Positions 1 through 8,210 of a stretch of DNA of 64,000 nt are shown in pieces; position 1 is the first letter of the stretch, and every line of letters begins with the position of its first letter. Origin of the DNA: Wenjunlia vitaminophila DSM 41686 (lineage in GTDB: Bacteria > Actinomycetota > Actinomycetes > Streptomycetales > Streptomycetaceae). The position numbers and the translations under genes were made by a program. The DNA lies in contig NZ_KB904635.1 of assembly GCF_000380165.1 (NCBI RefSeq), positions 124,001 through 188,000 of the forward strand, in the 5' to 3' direction. The notes beneath the pieces were generated by a model, which was not told the DNA's origin, did no database searches, and saw nothing but the letters and a program-made list of their open reading frames with translations.

Positions 1-89
1 AAGTAGACGATGGCGGCGGCCACGCCGATCACCGCCATCGACAAGATCATGTCTCGTGCCGTCTGCTTGCCACGCCTGTTCGCTGCCAC
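1..89 (-). CDS. Partial DUF4245-like membrane protein (N-terminus only)
   Basis: The reverse strand reads from a GTG at 89 through a basic start ([14 protein letters not shown]) into a hydrophobic stretch ([16 protein letters not shown]) that leaves the window. Basic N-terminus, a conserved-looking RDM and then a membrane helix is how DUF4245 proteins begin, and such genes commonly lie divergent from glpX in actinobacteria. GGGAGG lies directly before the GTG, which is unusually close, so the in-frame ATG about 13 codons later is an alternative start. Only 29 codons are visible, so the family call rests on the N-terminus and gene order. Confidence 0.5.
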   Translation of the reverse strand, partial: MAANRRGKQTARDMILSMAVIGVAAAIVY

Positions 90-212
90 CCTCCCATGGT
101 CGCAGGTGAGCCAGCCCGGCCGGTTCGGGCCCCCTGCTGCGCGACCGGGTCCGCTGGATACAGTCGCATCAACCCTCATAACGGCCGTCGACGTACAGAA
201 AGGTACGGACAG

Positions 213-1244
213 ATGACCGAGCAGAACCTGCCGCCCCAACTCGAGGTGGCCCCTGAAGCACCCGACCGCAACCTCGCCCTGGAACTGGTGCGGGTCACCG
301 AGGCCGCCGCGATGGCGGCTGGCCGGTGGGTCGGCCGCGGCGACAAGAACGGTGCCGACGGCGCCGCGGTCCGGGCCATGCGCGCCCTGGTCTCCACCGT
401 GTCGATGAACGGCGTGGTGGTGATCGGGGAAGGCGAGAAGGACGAGGCCCCGATGCTGTTCAACGGGGAACACGTCGGCGACGGCACCGGTGCGGAGTGC
501 GACGTCGCGGTGGACCCGATCGACGGCACCACCCTCACCGCCAAGGGCATGAGCAACGCGCTCTCGGTCCTCGCCGTGGCCGAACGCGGCACCATGTTCG
601 ATCCCTCCGCGGTCTTCTACATGGAGAAGCTGGCCACCGGCCCCGAGGCCGCCGACAGCGTGGACATCTCCGCACCCATCGCGGAGAACATCCGCCGGGT
701 CGCCAGGGCCAAGCGCTCCTCGGCGGACGACGTGACCGTGGTCATCCTGGACCGCCCCAGGCACCAGGACATGGTCCGGGAGATCCGGGAGACCGGCGCC
801 CGGATCAAGTTCATCGCCGACGGCGACGTGGCCGGCGCCATCATGGCGGCCAGCGAGGACACCGGGATCGACCTGCTGCTGGGCATCGGCGGCACCCCGG
901 AGGGCATCATCACCGCCTGCGCGATGAAGTGCCTGGGCGGAACCATCCAGGGCCGGCTTTGGCCCAGGGACGAGGCGGAGCGCCGACGCGCCCTGGACGC
1001 GGGTCACGACCTGGACCGGGTGTTGACCACGGACGACCTGGTCTGGGGCGAGAACGTGTTCTTCGTCGCCACCGGCATCACCGACGGCGAACTGCTGAGG
1101 GGGGTGCGGTACCGCGCCGACACCGCGCTCACCGAGTCGCTGGTGATGCGCTCCAAGAGCGGCACCATCCGGCAGATCGACTCCACCCACCGACTCGCCA
1201 AGCTGCGGGCCTACAGCGCGGTCAACTTCGACCGGGCCCACTGA
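213..1244 (+). CDS. glpX: Class II fructose-1,6-bisphosphatase GlpX
   Basis: The 343-residue product hydrolyses fructose-1,6-bisphosphate to fructose-6-phosphate in cytosolic gluconeogenesis. It matches GlpX over its whole length. The metal-binding phosphatase signature DPIDGTT lies near residues 104-110, an [12 protein letters not shown] stretch precedes it, and an [11 protein letters not shown] segment follows. The ATG at 213 is preferred because AAAGG lies about 9 nt upstream; an ORF open from 96 adds only non-conserved residues. The gene is convergent with the whiB-like gene and ends at a strong hairpin. PEP carboxykinase elsewhere in this window acts in the same pathway. Actinobacteria usually rely on this class II enzyme as their main FBPase. 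Confidence 0.95.
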   Translation: MTEQNLPPQLEVAPEAPDRNLALELVRVTEAAAMAAGRWVGRGDKNGADGAAVRAMRALVSTVSMNGVVVIGEGEKDEAPMLFNGEHVGDGTGAECDVAVDPIDGTTLTAKGMSNALSVLAVAERGTMFDPSAVFYMEKLATGPEAADSVDISAPIAENIRRVARAKRSSADDVTVVILDRPRHQDMVREIRETGARIKFIADGDVAGAIMAASEDTGIDLLLGIGGTPEGIITACAMKCLGGTIQGRLWPRDEAERRRALDAGHDLDRVLTTDDLVWGENVFFVATGITDGELLRGVRYRADTALTESLVMRSKSGTIRQIDSTHRLAKLRAYSAVNFDRAH

Positions 1245-1367
1245 CCCCCGGCCCCGCCACCCCGGTGGGGCCCACCCGCACCGACCCCACCGGCACGGCC
1301 CCGCGGCGCCGTCGGCCCACCTCTCGGTGGCGGCGGTGCGGGGGAGGGCGGGAGGCGGCATGACTGA

Positions 1368-1395
1368 GGGCGGAGCACCTCGCGGTGCTCCGCCC
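1368..1395. terminator. Bidirectional terminator hairpin between glpX and the whiB-like gene
   Basis: A perfect 12-bp stem (GGGCGGAGCACC pairing with GGTGCTCCGCCC) closes a TCGC loop. It lies between two convergent genes, about 120 nt after glpX. No long T run follows, which is usual for actinobacterial terminators. Confidence 0.8.
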
Positions 1396-1446
1396 CCGTT
1401 GCTCGTTCCCGCTCGCCCCCGTCGGGTGGAACTCTTGGGTACTCCC

Positions 1447-1842
1447 TCAGCCCACGGCTGCTATCCGTCCCCGGTGTCCGGCCGCGGACTTCAACTCGGC
1501 CTCCCGGCGCCGCCGGCGGGCCAGGACCACCCGGCGCTCCGCGGCGGTCAGCCCGCCCCACACCCCGTAGGGCTCGGGCTGCATCAGCGCGTGTTCGCGG
1601 CACTCCAACAGGACCGGGCACCGCGCGCAGACCCGCTTCGCGGCCTCCTCCCGGGCCAGCCGCGCCGCCGTGGGTTCCTTGGAGGGGGCGAAGAACAGAC
1701 CCGCCTCGTCCCGGCGGCAGGCGGCCCCCGAGTGCCAGGGGCCACGCAGGTCCCCCGACTCGGCCTCGGCTTGCACAAGACGTCCGGAAGTGCGCTGGCC
1801 CGGAAGGGCGGCATCCTTCGCGGACTCGGTCGATTGCAGCAC
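1447..1842 (-). CDS. WhiB-like iron-sulfur transcription factor
   Basis: The 131-residue product is a Wbl protein. These bind a [4Fe-4S] cluster through four cysteines and act with the primary sigma factor. The pattern is complete: one Cys in HSGAAC, the CARC pair in VCARCPVL, and the Cys in LLECREHAL. The [11 protein letters not shown] turn and a basic tail ([10 protein letters not shown]) follow. The GTG at 1842 is chosen because CAGGAG lies 6 nt upstream; the open frame to 1968 has no Wbl similarity. The N-terminal 40 or so residues before the first Cys are not conserved in the family. I cannot say which Wbl paralogue it is; pairing with glpX is seen in streptomycetes. Confidence 0.9.
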   Translation of the reverse strand: MLQSTESAKDAALPGQRTSGRLVQAEAESGDLRGPWHSGAACRRDEAGLFFAPSKEPTAARLAREEAAKRVCARCPVLLECREHALMQPEPYGVWGGLTAAERRVVLARRRRREAELKSAAGHRGRIAAVG

Positions 1843-2164
1843 GGTGTACTCCTGACGACGACGGCTCGGCGGCGATTTCGAGCTTGACCGTCCAACTGCG
1901 CACGGCTGTCCGCACCGCACTGCACTGTCCACATTTCGGGCGCAGCCATACGAGAGACGATGAAGCAAGCCCTACCCGCTGTGGCGGGCTTCATGCACAC
2001 CGTGTCAAGAGGCAGGTCACAAGGGCCTCCAGAACGCCCTCGGCTCCCGGCGAATCCGTCCCCCGTCCCGCCGCCGTCCTTCCCCGTGCACCGGATATCG
2101 AACCGCGGGGACGGCGCGCGCGCCGTTCACCACCCCGACCCGTCGGTCCTGGCGCCCCCGGGCC
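1843..2164. other. Intergenic region upstream of the whiB-like gene
   Basis: No convincing gene is seen in these 322 bases. The region must hold the whiB-like promoter. The only structure noticed is an imperfect hairpin with ATGAAGC (1960-1966) and GCTTCAT (1988-1994) as outer arms. It could be a leader structure or chance. Confidence 0.4.
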
Positions 2165-2857
2165 TCAGCCCTCGAGCCGTTTGCGCGCCCACTCGCGCAG
2201 TCGCTTGCCCTTCTTGCGTTTGACCTCGATGCCGCCGAACACCGCGGCTCCGCCGATCTGGACCACCGGGGCGTCGGGCTCCGGGGACTCGTACCCCTTG
2301 ACGTCGAAGCCGCCGAAGATCCCGGTCCCGCCACCGTTGCGCACCGTGATGTTCTCCGGCACCTTGATGTCCACGCCACCGAAGATCGCCGTGACGTTGA
2401 TCACCACCTCGGGGTGTTCGAAGACCGCCTCGGTGAGGTCGATCTCGACGCCCCCGAACACCGCGACCGCGCGCAACTCGCTGCCCACCCGCCAGCGGCC
2501 CTTGCGGGTGACCCCACCGAAGATCGCCACCAGGGCCGGCGGTTCGGCCCTGGCCGGTGCCTGCGGTGTCATCGGCACGGGCCGGGCTGAGGGGGCGGCC
2601 CCGGCGTAGTGCGCCGGGAGGTCGCGGGTGAGTGGCTCCAGCTCGCCCATGGTCTTGGCCCGGTAGAGCGCGTCGAGACGTTCGGCGTGCTCCTCAGTGG
2701 TCAGCCGGCCCTCGGCGAGCGCGTCGCCCAGCATGTCGGCCACCCGGTCCCGATCCGCGTCCGACGCTCGGAGTTGGGCCGCCGGCACCGGACCCGGCAC
2801 CGGGCGCGGTATCACTGCGGGCGGCTGGTCTCGCTTCTCAAGCTGGGGCTCGTCCAC
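2165..2857 (-). CDS. DUF1707 / LiaF-like cell-wall-active-antibiotics response protein
   Basis: The 230-residue product starts, after a Pro-rich leader, with a DUF1707 domain at about residues 27-80 (LRASDADRDRVADML, then LTTEEHAERLDALYRAKT). Its C-terminal half has four FGG-containing beta repeats (IFGGVTRKGRW, VFGGVEIDLTEA, IFGGVDIKVPEN, VFGGIEVKRKKGK), as in the LiaF/YvqF C-terminal domain. There is no membrane segment, so this is the soluble form. DUF1707 proteins are widespread in actinobacteria and their biochemical role is not settled; LiaF-type domains are linked to envelope stress. The GTG at 2857 is taken as the start because the domain begins soon after. The upstream extension runs through a promoter-like region with no Shine-Dalgarno sequence. 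Confidence 0.8.
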   Translation of the reverse strand: MDEPQLEKRDQPPAVIPRPVPGPVPAAQLRASDADRDRVADMLGDALAEGRLTTEEHAERLDALYRAKTMGELEPLTRDLPAHYAGAAPSARPVPMTPQAPARAEPPALVAIFGGVTRKGRWRVGSELRAVAVFGGVEIDLTEAVFEHPEVVINVTAIFGGVDIKVPENITVRNGGGTGIFGGFDVKGYESPEPDAPVVQIGGAAVFGGIEVKRKKGKRLREWARKRLEG

Positions 2858-2860
2858 GGC

Positions 2861-2889
2861 AACACGATAACGAAACGCGATAGATCGTG
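2861..2889. promoter_or_regulatory. Putative operator: CACGAT...ATCGTG inverted repeat
   Basis: CACGAT (2863-2868) and ATCGTG (2884-2889) flank an AT-richer core directly upstream of the chosen DUF1707 start. An almost identical motif precedes the ABC exporter operon at 54735-54752. The motif is seen in the sequence; its role as a repressor site is inference. Confidence 0.4.
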
Positions 2890-3037
2890 ACCAGTGCGAG
2901 GGACGCGGCGGCACGGCCTCCACCGCCACCGGCGGGCCCCGCGGCCAAGGTCACCCCGTGCCGCCCCGGCACGGCGTTCTACGCTGGTGGGGTTCTGGTT
3001 GACGCTGCCGACGAGTCGATGAGTGAGGTTGCCTTCG

Positions 3038-4699
3038 ATGCCCGAATTCACCTACACGGACCTGCTTCCCGTCGGTGACGACCCCACCCCGTACCGTCTG
3101 CTCACCACCGAGGGCGTGAGCACCTTCGAGGCCGCCGGGCGCCGTTTCCTCAGCGTGCGGCCCGAGGCGCTGCGCCTGCTCGCCGCCGAGGCCATGCACG
3201 ACATCGCGCACTTCCTGCGGCCGGCGCACCTGGCCCAGCTCCGGCGCATCCTGGACGACCCCGAGGCCAGCCCCAACGACCGCTTCGTCGCCCTCGACCT
3301 GCTTCGCAACGCCAACATCGCGGCGGCCGGGGTGCTGCCCATGTGCCAGGACACCGGCACCGCCATCGTCATGGGCAAGCGCGGCCAGCAGGTGCTCACC
3401 GCGGGCCGCGACGAGGAGGCCCTCTCCCACGGCGTCTTCGACGCCTACACCAAGCTGAACCTGCGGTACTCCCAGATGGCCCCGTTGACCATGTGGGAGG
3501 AGAGGAACACCGGCAGCAACCTGCCGGCGCAGATCGAGCTGTACGCCACCGACGGGGACGCCTACAAGTTCCTGTTCATGGCCAAGGGCGGTGGCTCGGC
3601 CAACAAGTCGTTCCTGTACCAGGAGACCAAGGCCGTGCTCAACGAGGCCTCCATGATGCGCTTCCTCGAGGAGAAGCTGCGCTCCCTCGGCACCGCCGCC
3701 TGCCCCCCGTACCACCTGGCCATCGTCGTCGGCGGCACCTCGGCCGAGTACGCGCTGAAAACGGCCAAGTACGCCTCGGCGCACTACCTGGACGCCCTGC
3801 CCACCTCCGGCTCGCCCTCCGGCCACGGCTTCCGCGACCCGGAGCTGGAGCAGCGGGTGTTCGAGCTGACGCAGCGGATCGGGATCGGCGCCCAGTTCGG
3901 CGGCAAGTACTTCTGCCACGACGTGCGGGTGGTCCGGCTCCCCCGGCACGGCGCCTCCTGCCCGGTCGCCATCGCGGTGTCCTGCTCCGCGGACCGCCAG
4001 GCGCTCGGCAAGATCACTGCGGAGGGCGTCTTCCTCGAGCAGTTGGAGCAGGACCCGGCCCATTACCTCCCGGAGACCACCGACGAGGACCTCTCCGGCG
4101 ACCAGGTGGTGCGGATCGACCTGAACCGGCCGATGGACGAGATCCGCGCCGAGCTGACCAGGTACCCGGTCAAGACCCGGCTGTCGCTGACCGGGCCGCT
4201 GGTGGTGGCCAGGGACATCGCGCACGCGAAGATCAAGGAGCGCCTGGACGCGGGCGAGCCGATGCCCGCGTACCTGCGGGACCACGCGGTGTACTACGCG
4301 GGCCCGGCCAAGACGCCCGAGGGGTACGCCTCCGGGTCGTTCGGACCGACCACCGCGGGCCGGATGGACAGCTACGTCGAGCAGTTCCAGGCGGCCGGCG
4401 GCTCCCTGGTGATGCTGGCGAAGGGCAACCGGTCCCGGCAGGTCACCGATGCCTGCGCCGCGCACGGCGGCTTCTACCTCGGTTCCATCGGCGGTCCCGC
4501 GGCCCGGCTGGCCCAGGACTGCATCCGTTCCGTGGAGGTCCTGGAGTACCCGGAGCTGGGCATGGAGGCGGTGTGGAAGATCGAGGTGATGGACTTCCCG
4601 GCGTTCGTCGTGGTGGACGACAAGGGCAACGACTTCTTCGCCTCGCTGGCCCCGTCCACCCCGTTCGTGACCGGCATCCCGGTGCGCTCCGGGGCGTGA
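3038..4699 (+). CDS. Fumarate hydratase, class I (4Fe-4S)
   Basis: The 553-residue product is a fused alpha-beta class I fumarase, converting fumarate to L-malate in the TCA cycle with an oxygen-sensitive [4Fe-4S] cluster. Length and layout match the single-chain form. Candidate cluster cysteines are visible in [10 protein letters not shown] (alpha part), VAVSCSADR and QDCIRSVEV. The C-terminal beta domain has the [11 protein letters not shown] and [11 protein letters not shown] motifs. ATG 3038 is preferred over GTG 3023 because GTGAGG then serves as ribosome-binding site. It is followed after 127 bp by a class II fumarase, so the cell has an iron-dependent and an iron-free isozyme side by side. 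Confidence 0.93.
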   Translation: MPEFTYTDLLPVGDDPTPYRLLTTEGVSTFEAAGRRFLSVRPEALRLLAAEAMHDIAHFLRPAHLAQLRRILDDPEASPNDRFVALDLLRNANIAAAGVLPMCQDTGTAIVMGKRGQQVLTAGRDEEALSHGVFDAYTKLNLRYSQMAPLTMWEERNTGSNLPAQIELYATDGDAYKFLFMAKGGGSANKSFLYQETKAVLNEASMMRFLEEKLRSLGTAACPPYHLAIVVGGTSAEYALKTAKYASAHYLDALPTSGSPSGHGFRDPELEQRVFELTQRIGIGAQFGGKYFCHDVRVVRLPRHGASCPVAIAVSCSADRQALGKITAEGVFLEQLEQDPAHYLPETTDEDLSGDQVVRIDLNRPMDEIRAELTRYPVKTRLSLTGPLVVARDIAHAKIKERLDAGEPMPAYLRDHAVYYAGPAKTPEGYASGSFGPTTAGRMDSYVEQFQAAGGSLVMLAKGNRSRQVTDACAAHGGFYLGSIGGPAARLAQDCIRSVEVLEYPELGMEAVWKIEVMDFPAFVVVDDKGNDFFASLAPSTPFVTGIPVRSGA

Positions 4700-4767
4700 C
4701 CCGCCCGGCCGACCCGCCGTTGGGACCGGTGCACACCGGGCGTGCGGGTACCCGCAACACACCCGGG

Positions 4768-4810
4768 ACCACGGGAACCACGCACCACCGGAACCACGCA
4801 CCACGGGAAC
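4768..4810 (+). repeat. 16-bp tandem repeat in the fumC leader
   Basis: ACCACGGGAACCACGC is followed by ACCACCGGAACCACGC and then ACCACGGGAAC, giving about 2.7 copies. The array ends a few bases before the GGAGG ribosome-binding site of fumC. The core CCACGGGAAC also recurs in the ridA leader (29582-29664, reverse strand). Confidence 0.75.
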
Positions 4811-4826
4811 ACGGAGGCAGGCGGCC

Positions 4827-6263
4827 ATGACCGACCGACGCGTCGAACACGACTCCATGGGAGAGGTCCTGGTGCCCGCCGCGGCCAAGTGGCGGGCCCA
4901 GACCCAGCGGGCCGTGGAGAACTTCCCGATCTCCGGCCAGCGCCTGCAGGGCGCGCACATCCGGGCACTGGCCCGGATCAAGGCCGCCGCGGCCGTGGTC
5001 AACGCCAGGCTGGGCGTGCTGGAGCCGGACGTCGCCGAGGCCATCGCCGGGGCCGCGGAGGAGGTGGTGACCGGGCGCTGGGACGACCAGTTCCCGATCG
5101 ACGTGTTCCAGACGGGCTCCGGCACCTCGTCCAACATGAACATGAACGAGGTGCTCGCCACCCTCGCCAGCGAGCGCCTCGGCCGCCCGGTGCACCCCAA
5201 CGACCAGGTCAACGCGAGCCAGTCGTCCAACGACGTGTTCCCCTCGTCCATCCACCTGGCCGCCTCGCACGCGGTGGTCAACGACCTGCTGCCGGCCCTG
5301 GAACGGCTCGCCGGCTCGCTCGAGCGCAAGGCCACGGAGTTCGCCGACGTGGTCAAGGCCGGCCGCACCCACCTGATGGACGCCACCCCGGTCACCCTCG
5401 GGCAGGAGTTCGGTGGCTACGCGGCCCAGGTGAGGAACGGGACGCGGCGCCTGTCCGACTGTCTGCCCCGACTGGCGGAGCTGGCCCTCGGCGGGACCGC
5501 CGTCGGCACCGGCGTCAACACGCCCCACGGGTTCGCCGCCGCGGTGGTCGCCGAACTCGCCGCCGCCACCGGCCTGCCGCTGGTCGAGGCCCCCAACCAC
5601 TTCGAGGCCCAGGGGGCCCAGGACTCCCTGGTGGAGCTCTCCGGTCAGCTCCGCACCGTCGCGGTCAGCCTCACCAAGATCTGCAACGACCTGCGGTGGA
5701 TGGGCTCCGGCCCGCGGGCCGGCCTCGCCGAGATCACCCTGCCCGACCTCCAGCCCGGATCGTCGATCATGCCGGGGAAGGTCAACCCGGTCATCCCCGA
5801 GGCGACGCTGATGGTGGCGGCCCAGGTCATCGGGAACGACGCGGCCATCGCGTTCGCCGGCGCCTCGGGCTCCTTCGAGCTCAACGTGATGCTGCCGGTG
5901 CTGGCCCACAACGTCCTGGAGTCGGTCCGGCTGCTCGCCAACGCCTGCGGGCTGCTGGCCGACCGCGCCGTGGACGGGATCACCGCCAACGTCGAACGGG
6001 CCCGCGAGTACGCCGAGTCGTCCCCCGCGGTGGTCACCCCGCTCAACCGGTACCTGGGGTACGAGGAGGCCGCCGAGGTGGCCAAGCAGTCCCTGGCCGA
6101 ACGCCGCACCATCCGCGAGGTGGTCGTCGCCCGCGGCCACCTCGAGCGGGGCACCCTCACCGAGTCCCAGCTCGACGAGGCCCTGGACATCCTCACCATG
6201 GCCCGCCCGCCCGCCGACCCCACCAGCGGGACCCCACCGCGTACCCCGCCCCCCACCCCCTGA
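4827..6263 (+). CDS. fumC: Fumarate hydratase, class II
   Basis: The 478-residue product is the iron-independent, thermostable-type fumarase of the aspartase/fumarase superfamily and acts as a homotetramer on the same reaction as its upstream neighbour. The signatures are all present: [26 protein letters not shown], the TAxGTG-like [12 protein letters not shown], and the catalytic loop [15 protein letters not shown] carrying the active-site serine. GGAGG lies about 10 nt before the ATG. The last 20 residues are Pro/Thr-rich and non-conserved. Co-location with class I fumarase suggests backup under iron limitation or oxidative stress, which is inference. Confidence 0.95.
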   Translation: MTDRRVEHDSMGEVLVPAAAKWRAQTQRAVENFPISGQRLQGAHIRALARIKAAAAVVNARLGVLEPDVAEAIAGAAEEVVTGRWDDQFPIDVFQTGSGTSSNMNMNEVLATLASERLGRPVHPNDQVNASQSSNDVFPSSIHLAASHAVVNDLLPALERLAGSLERKATEFADVVKAGRTHLMDATPVTLGQEFGGYAAQVRNGTRRLSDCLPRLAELALGGTAVGTGVNTPHGFAAAVVAELAAATGLPLVEAPNHFEAQGAQDSLVELSGQLRTVAVSLTKICNDLRWMGSGPRAGLAEITLPDLQPGSSIMPGKVNPVIPEATLMVAAQVIGNDAAIAFAGASGSFELNVMLPVLAHNVLESVRLLANACGLLADRAVDGITANVERAREYAESSPAVVTPLNRYLGYEEAAEVAKQSLAERRTIREVVVARGHLERGTLTESQLDEALDILTMARPPADPTSGTPPRTPPPTP

Positions 6264-6337
6264 CCCACACGCGCCACATTCGACAGCAGCAGTCGCATAC
6301 TCCGGTGCGCGGAGCGCGCTGCGCCTACCATCTCTCC

Positions 6338-7072
6338 ATGACGGCTGAGACGGTGGGTCCCCAGGATTCGGACGGGGCGGCCGGGGAGTGGTGGACGCCT
6401 GGTGACACGGTGCTGTGGCGGTACCGGGGCAACGCGAGTGAGCAGCTCCACATCTGCCGGCCGGTCACCGTGGTGCACGACGGCCCCGATCTGCTCGCCG
6501 TCTGGCTGGCCCCGGGAACCACATGCGTGCGACCGGTGCTGGCGGACGGTTCGGAGATCGCCCGGGAGCCCCTGGACACCCGGTTCCGCAAGCCCCGTGC
6601 GCCGCGGAGGTCCACCTGGTTCGGCACCGGGGTGCTGAAACTGGCCAGGGCCGGTGACCCGTGGTCGGTGTGGCTCTTCTGGGACCGGGACTGGCGGCTG
6701 CGGAACTGGTACGTCAACCTCGAGGAGCCCAGGGCCCGCTGGGCCGGCGGCGTGGACTCCGAGGACCACGTGCTGGACATCGCGGTCTACCCGGACCGTT
6801 CCTGGGAGTGGAAGGACGAGGACGAGTTCGTCGCCGCGCAGGAGGCCGGGCTGATAGGGACGCGGAAGGCCGCGACCATCCGGGCGGCGGGCCGGGCCGC
6901 GCTGCGGGAGATCGAGGGCTGGGGTTGGCCGTTCCGCGACCACTGGGAGGACTGGCGGCCCGACCCCGCCTGGGGCGTCCCGGCGCTTCCTGCCGACTGG
7001 GACCGTGACCCGGCCGACCTCATGGGCGGGGAGGAGGGGGGAACTCCACCAGCGTCGAATTCGTATGACTAG
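6338..7072 (+). CDS. DUF402 domain protein
   Basis: The 244-residue product has the DUF402 (FomD-like) pattern: WxPGDTVLWRYRG at the N-terminus, WSVWLFWDRDWRLRNWYVNLEEP in the middle (quoted in part as WRLRNWYVNL), and a DxxLDIAVYPDRSWEWKDEDEF acidic segment whose key residues are VYPDRSWEWKDEDEF. DUF402 enzymes are metal-dependent hydrolases acting on nucleoside di- and triphosphates or related phosphate esters; the substrate here is unknown. There is no signal peptide. The ATG lacks a strong Shine-Dalgarno sequence. The gene stands alone, 74 bp after fumC. Confidence 0.8.
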   Translation: MTAETVGPQDSDGAAGEWWTPGDTVLWRYRGNASEQLHICRPVTVVHDGPDLLAVWLAPGTTCVRPVLADGSEIAREPLDTRFRKPRAPRRSTWFGTGVLKLARAGDPWSVWLFWDRDWRLRNWYVNLEEPRARWAGGVDSEDHVLDIAVYPDRSWEWKDEDEFVAAQEAGLIGTRKAATIRAAGRAALREIEGWGWPFRDHWEDWRPDPAWGVPALPADWDRDPADLMGGEEGGTPPASNSYD

Positions 7073-7304
7073 TAGTCAACTCCCTTAGCAGAGTATATTT
7101 TCAGCCACTGTGCACGGCGCGCCGTGCTCATTCTTCTTTCCCGGCCCATCCGCAACCTCGGCTACCCAGGTAGGCCAGCAGGGTCACGGTGGGTATGGGA
7201 ACAACAGACGGACCATCGACTGCCATCACCGTCCGCTACCGCTCCCCGTCCCGGCGACGGAGCGGCGGCGGTCGGGACAGGCCGGACGAAAGGACGGCGG
7301 GCGG

Positions 7305-7961
7305 GTGAGCCACTACGGGCACAGGGGTGACCGCGCCGGTCAGGCGGAGGCGTTCGACGCCATCGGGGACCGGTATGACGAAGCGTTCCCGCACAAGGAC
7401 GGCCAGATCGCCGCCGGTGAGTGGCTGCTGAAGTCCATGGCGCCGGGCTCCCGGGTGCTCGACCTCGGCTGCGGCACCGGGCTGCCCACGGCGGCCCAGC
7501 TCGCCGAGGGGGGACACCAGGTGGTGGGCGTGGACCTGTCGCCCGGCATGCTGGCCCGCGCCCGGGCCAACGTTCCCTCCGGCAGCTTCCACTGCCTGGA
7601 CATCGCCGACCTGTCCCCGGCGGGCACCCGTGACCTCGGACGGTTCGACGCGGTCGCCGCGTTCTTCTCCCTGCTGATGCTTCCCAGGGCGGAGATACCC
7701 GGCGCCTTACACCTGTGCCATGACCTGCTTCGTCCCGGCGGGCTCTTCGCCCTCTCCATGGTCGAGGCGGACCTCGACGACGTTCCACTGCCATTCCTCG
7801 GAAACGCCATCCGGGTGACGGGTTTCCTCCGTGAGGACCTGCGCGCCCAGGTGGAGGAAGCCGGGTTCGAGGTGGTGGCGGAATCGTCGTACACCTACGC
7901 GCCGGCGAGCACCGACGTGCCACCAGAAGAACAGCTCTTTCTGCACTGCGCTCGCAAGTAG
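7305..7961 (+). CDS. SAM-dependent class I methyltransferase
   Basis: The 218-residue product has the Rossmann methyltransferase motif I VLDLGCGTGLPT near residues 48-59. It is followed by VVGVDLSPGMLARAR (motif II), HCLDIADL and the FDAVAAFFSLLML core. The substrate cannot be read from the sequence. The start GTG 7305 follows AAAGGACGGCGGGC and leaves a normal-sized small methyltransferase; the frame is open to 7110 but the added residues are low-complexity. Codon 135 (7707-7709) is TTA, a rare codon in such genomes that often marks bldA-type translational control. A perfect 16-bp palindrome (GCACGGCGCGCCGTGC, 7112-7127) and the AT-rich TATATT stretch lie upstream. Confidence 0.85.
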   Translation: MSHYGHRGDRAGQAEAFDAIGDRYDEAFPHKDGQIAAGEWLLKSMAPGSRVLDLGCGTGLPTAAQLAEGGHQVVGVDLSPGMLARARANVPSGSFHCLDIADLSPAGTRDLGRFDAVAAFFSLLMLPRAEIPGALHLCHDLLRPGGLFALSMVEADLDDVPLPFLGNAIRVTGFLREDLRAQVEEAGFEVVAESSYTYAPASTDVPPEEQLFLHCARK

Positions 7962-8210
7962 TGCGGTTGCGGGCAGCGCACCAGCGGATGGATCGACACA
8001 GCCGTGACGGAGCAGCACGACACCCCTCATGAGCACCCTGCCAGGCTCGCCTTACGCGCGTGGACGCACGGCGGCAGGAACGACGTCGGGGCGACGCCCC
8101 CACGCGCCCGCGAGGAGGTCGCGGGCTGCCCGGCCACGGACGGCCCCGGTCAACGACCGGCCGAACGGCCACCGCAGGAGCGCACCCACGAGGGCGGGAA
8201 GGACCGGCCG

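Noticed and set aside
2951-5395. 814-codon open frame antisense to the fumarase genes
   Set aside because: It is a shadow frame of GC-rich coding sequence: repetitive Arg/Gly/Val/His composition, no domain, and both strands opposite are well-supported fumarase genes.
4443-6140. 565-codon open frame antisense to fumC
   Set aside because: Low-complexity mirror of fumC codons, with no ribosome-binding site or family.
8004-8210. Longer N-terminus for the GAF/SpoIIE protein
   Set aside because: The added 69 residues are low-complexity and include a TTA codon; GTG 8211 has a better ribosome-binding site. The extension is not excluded.
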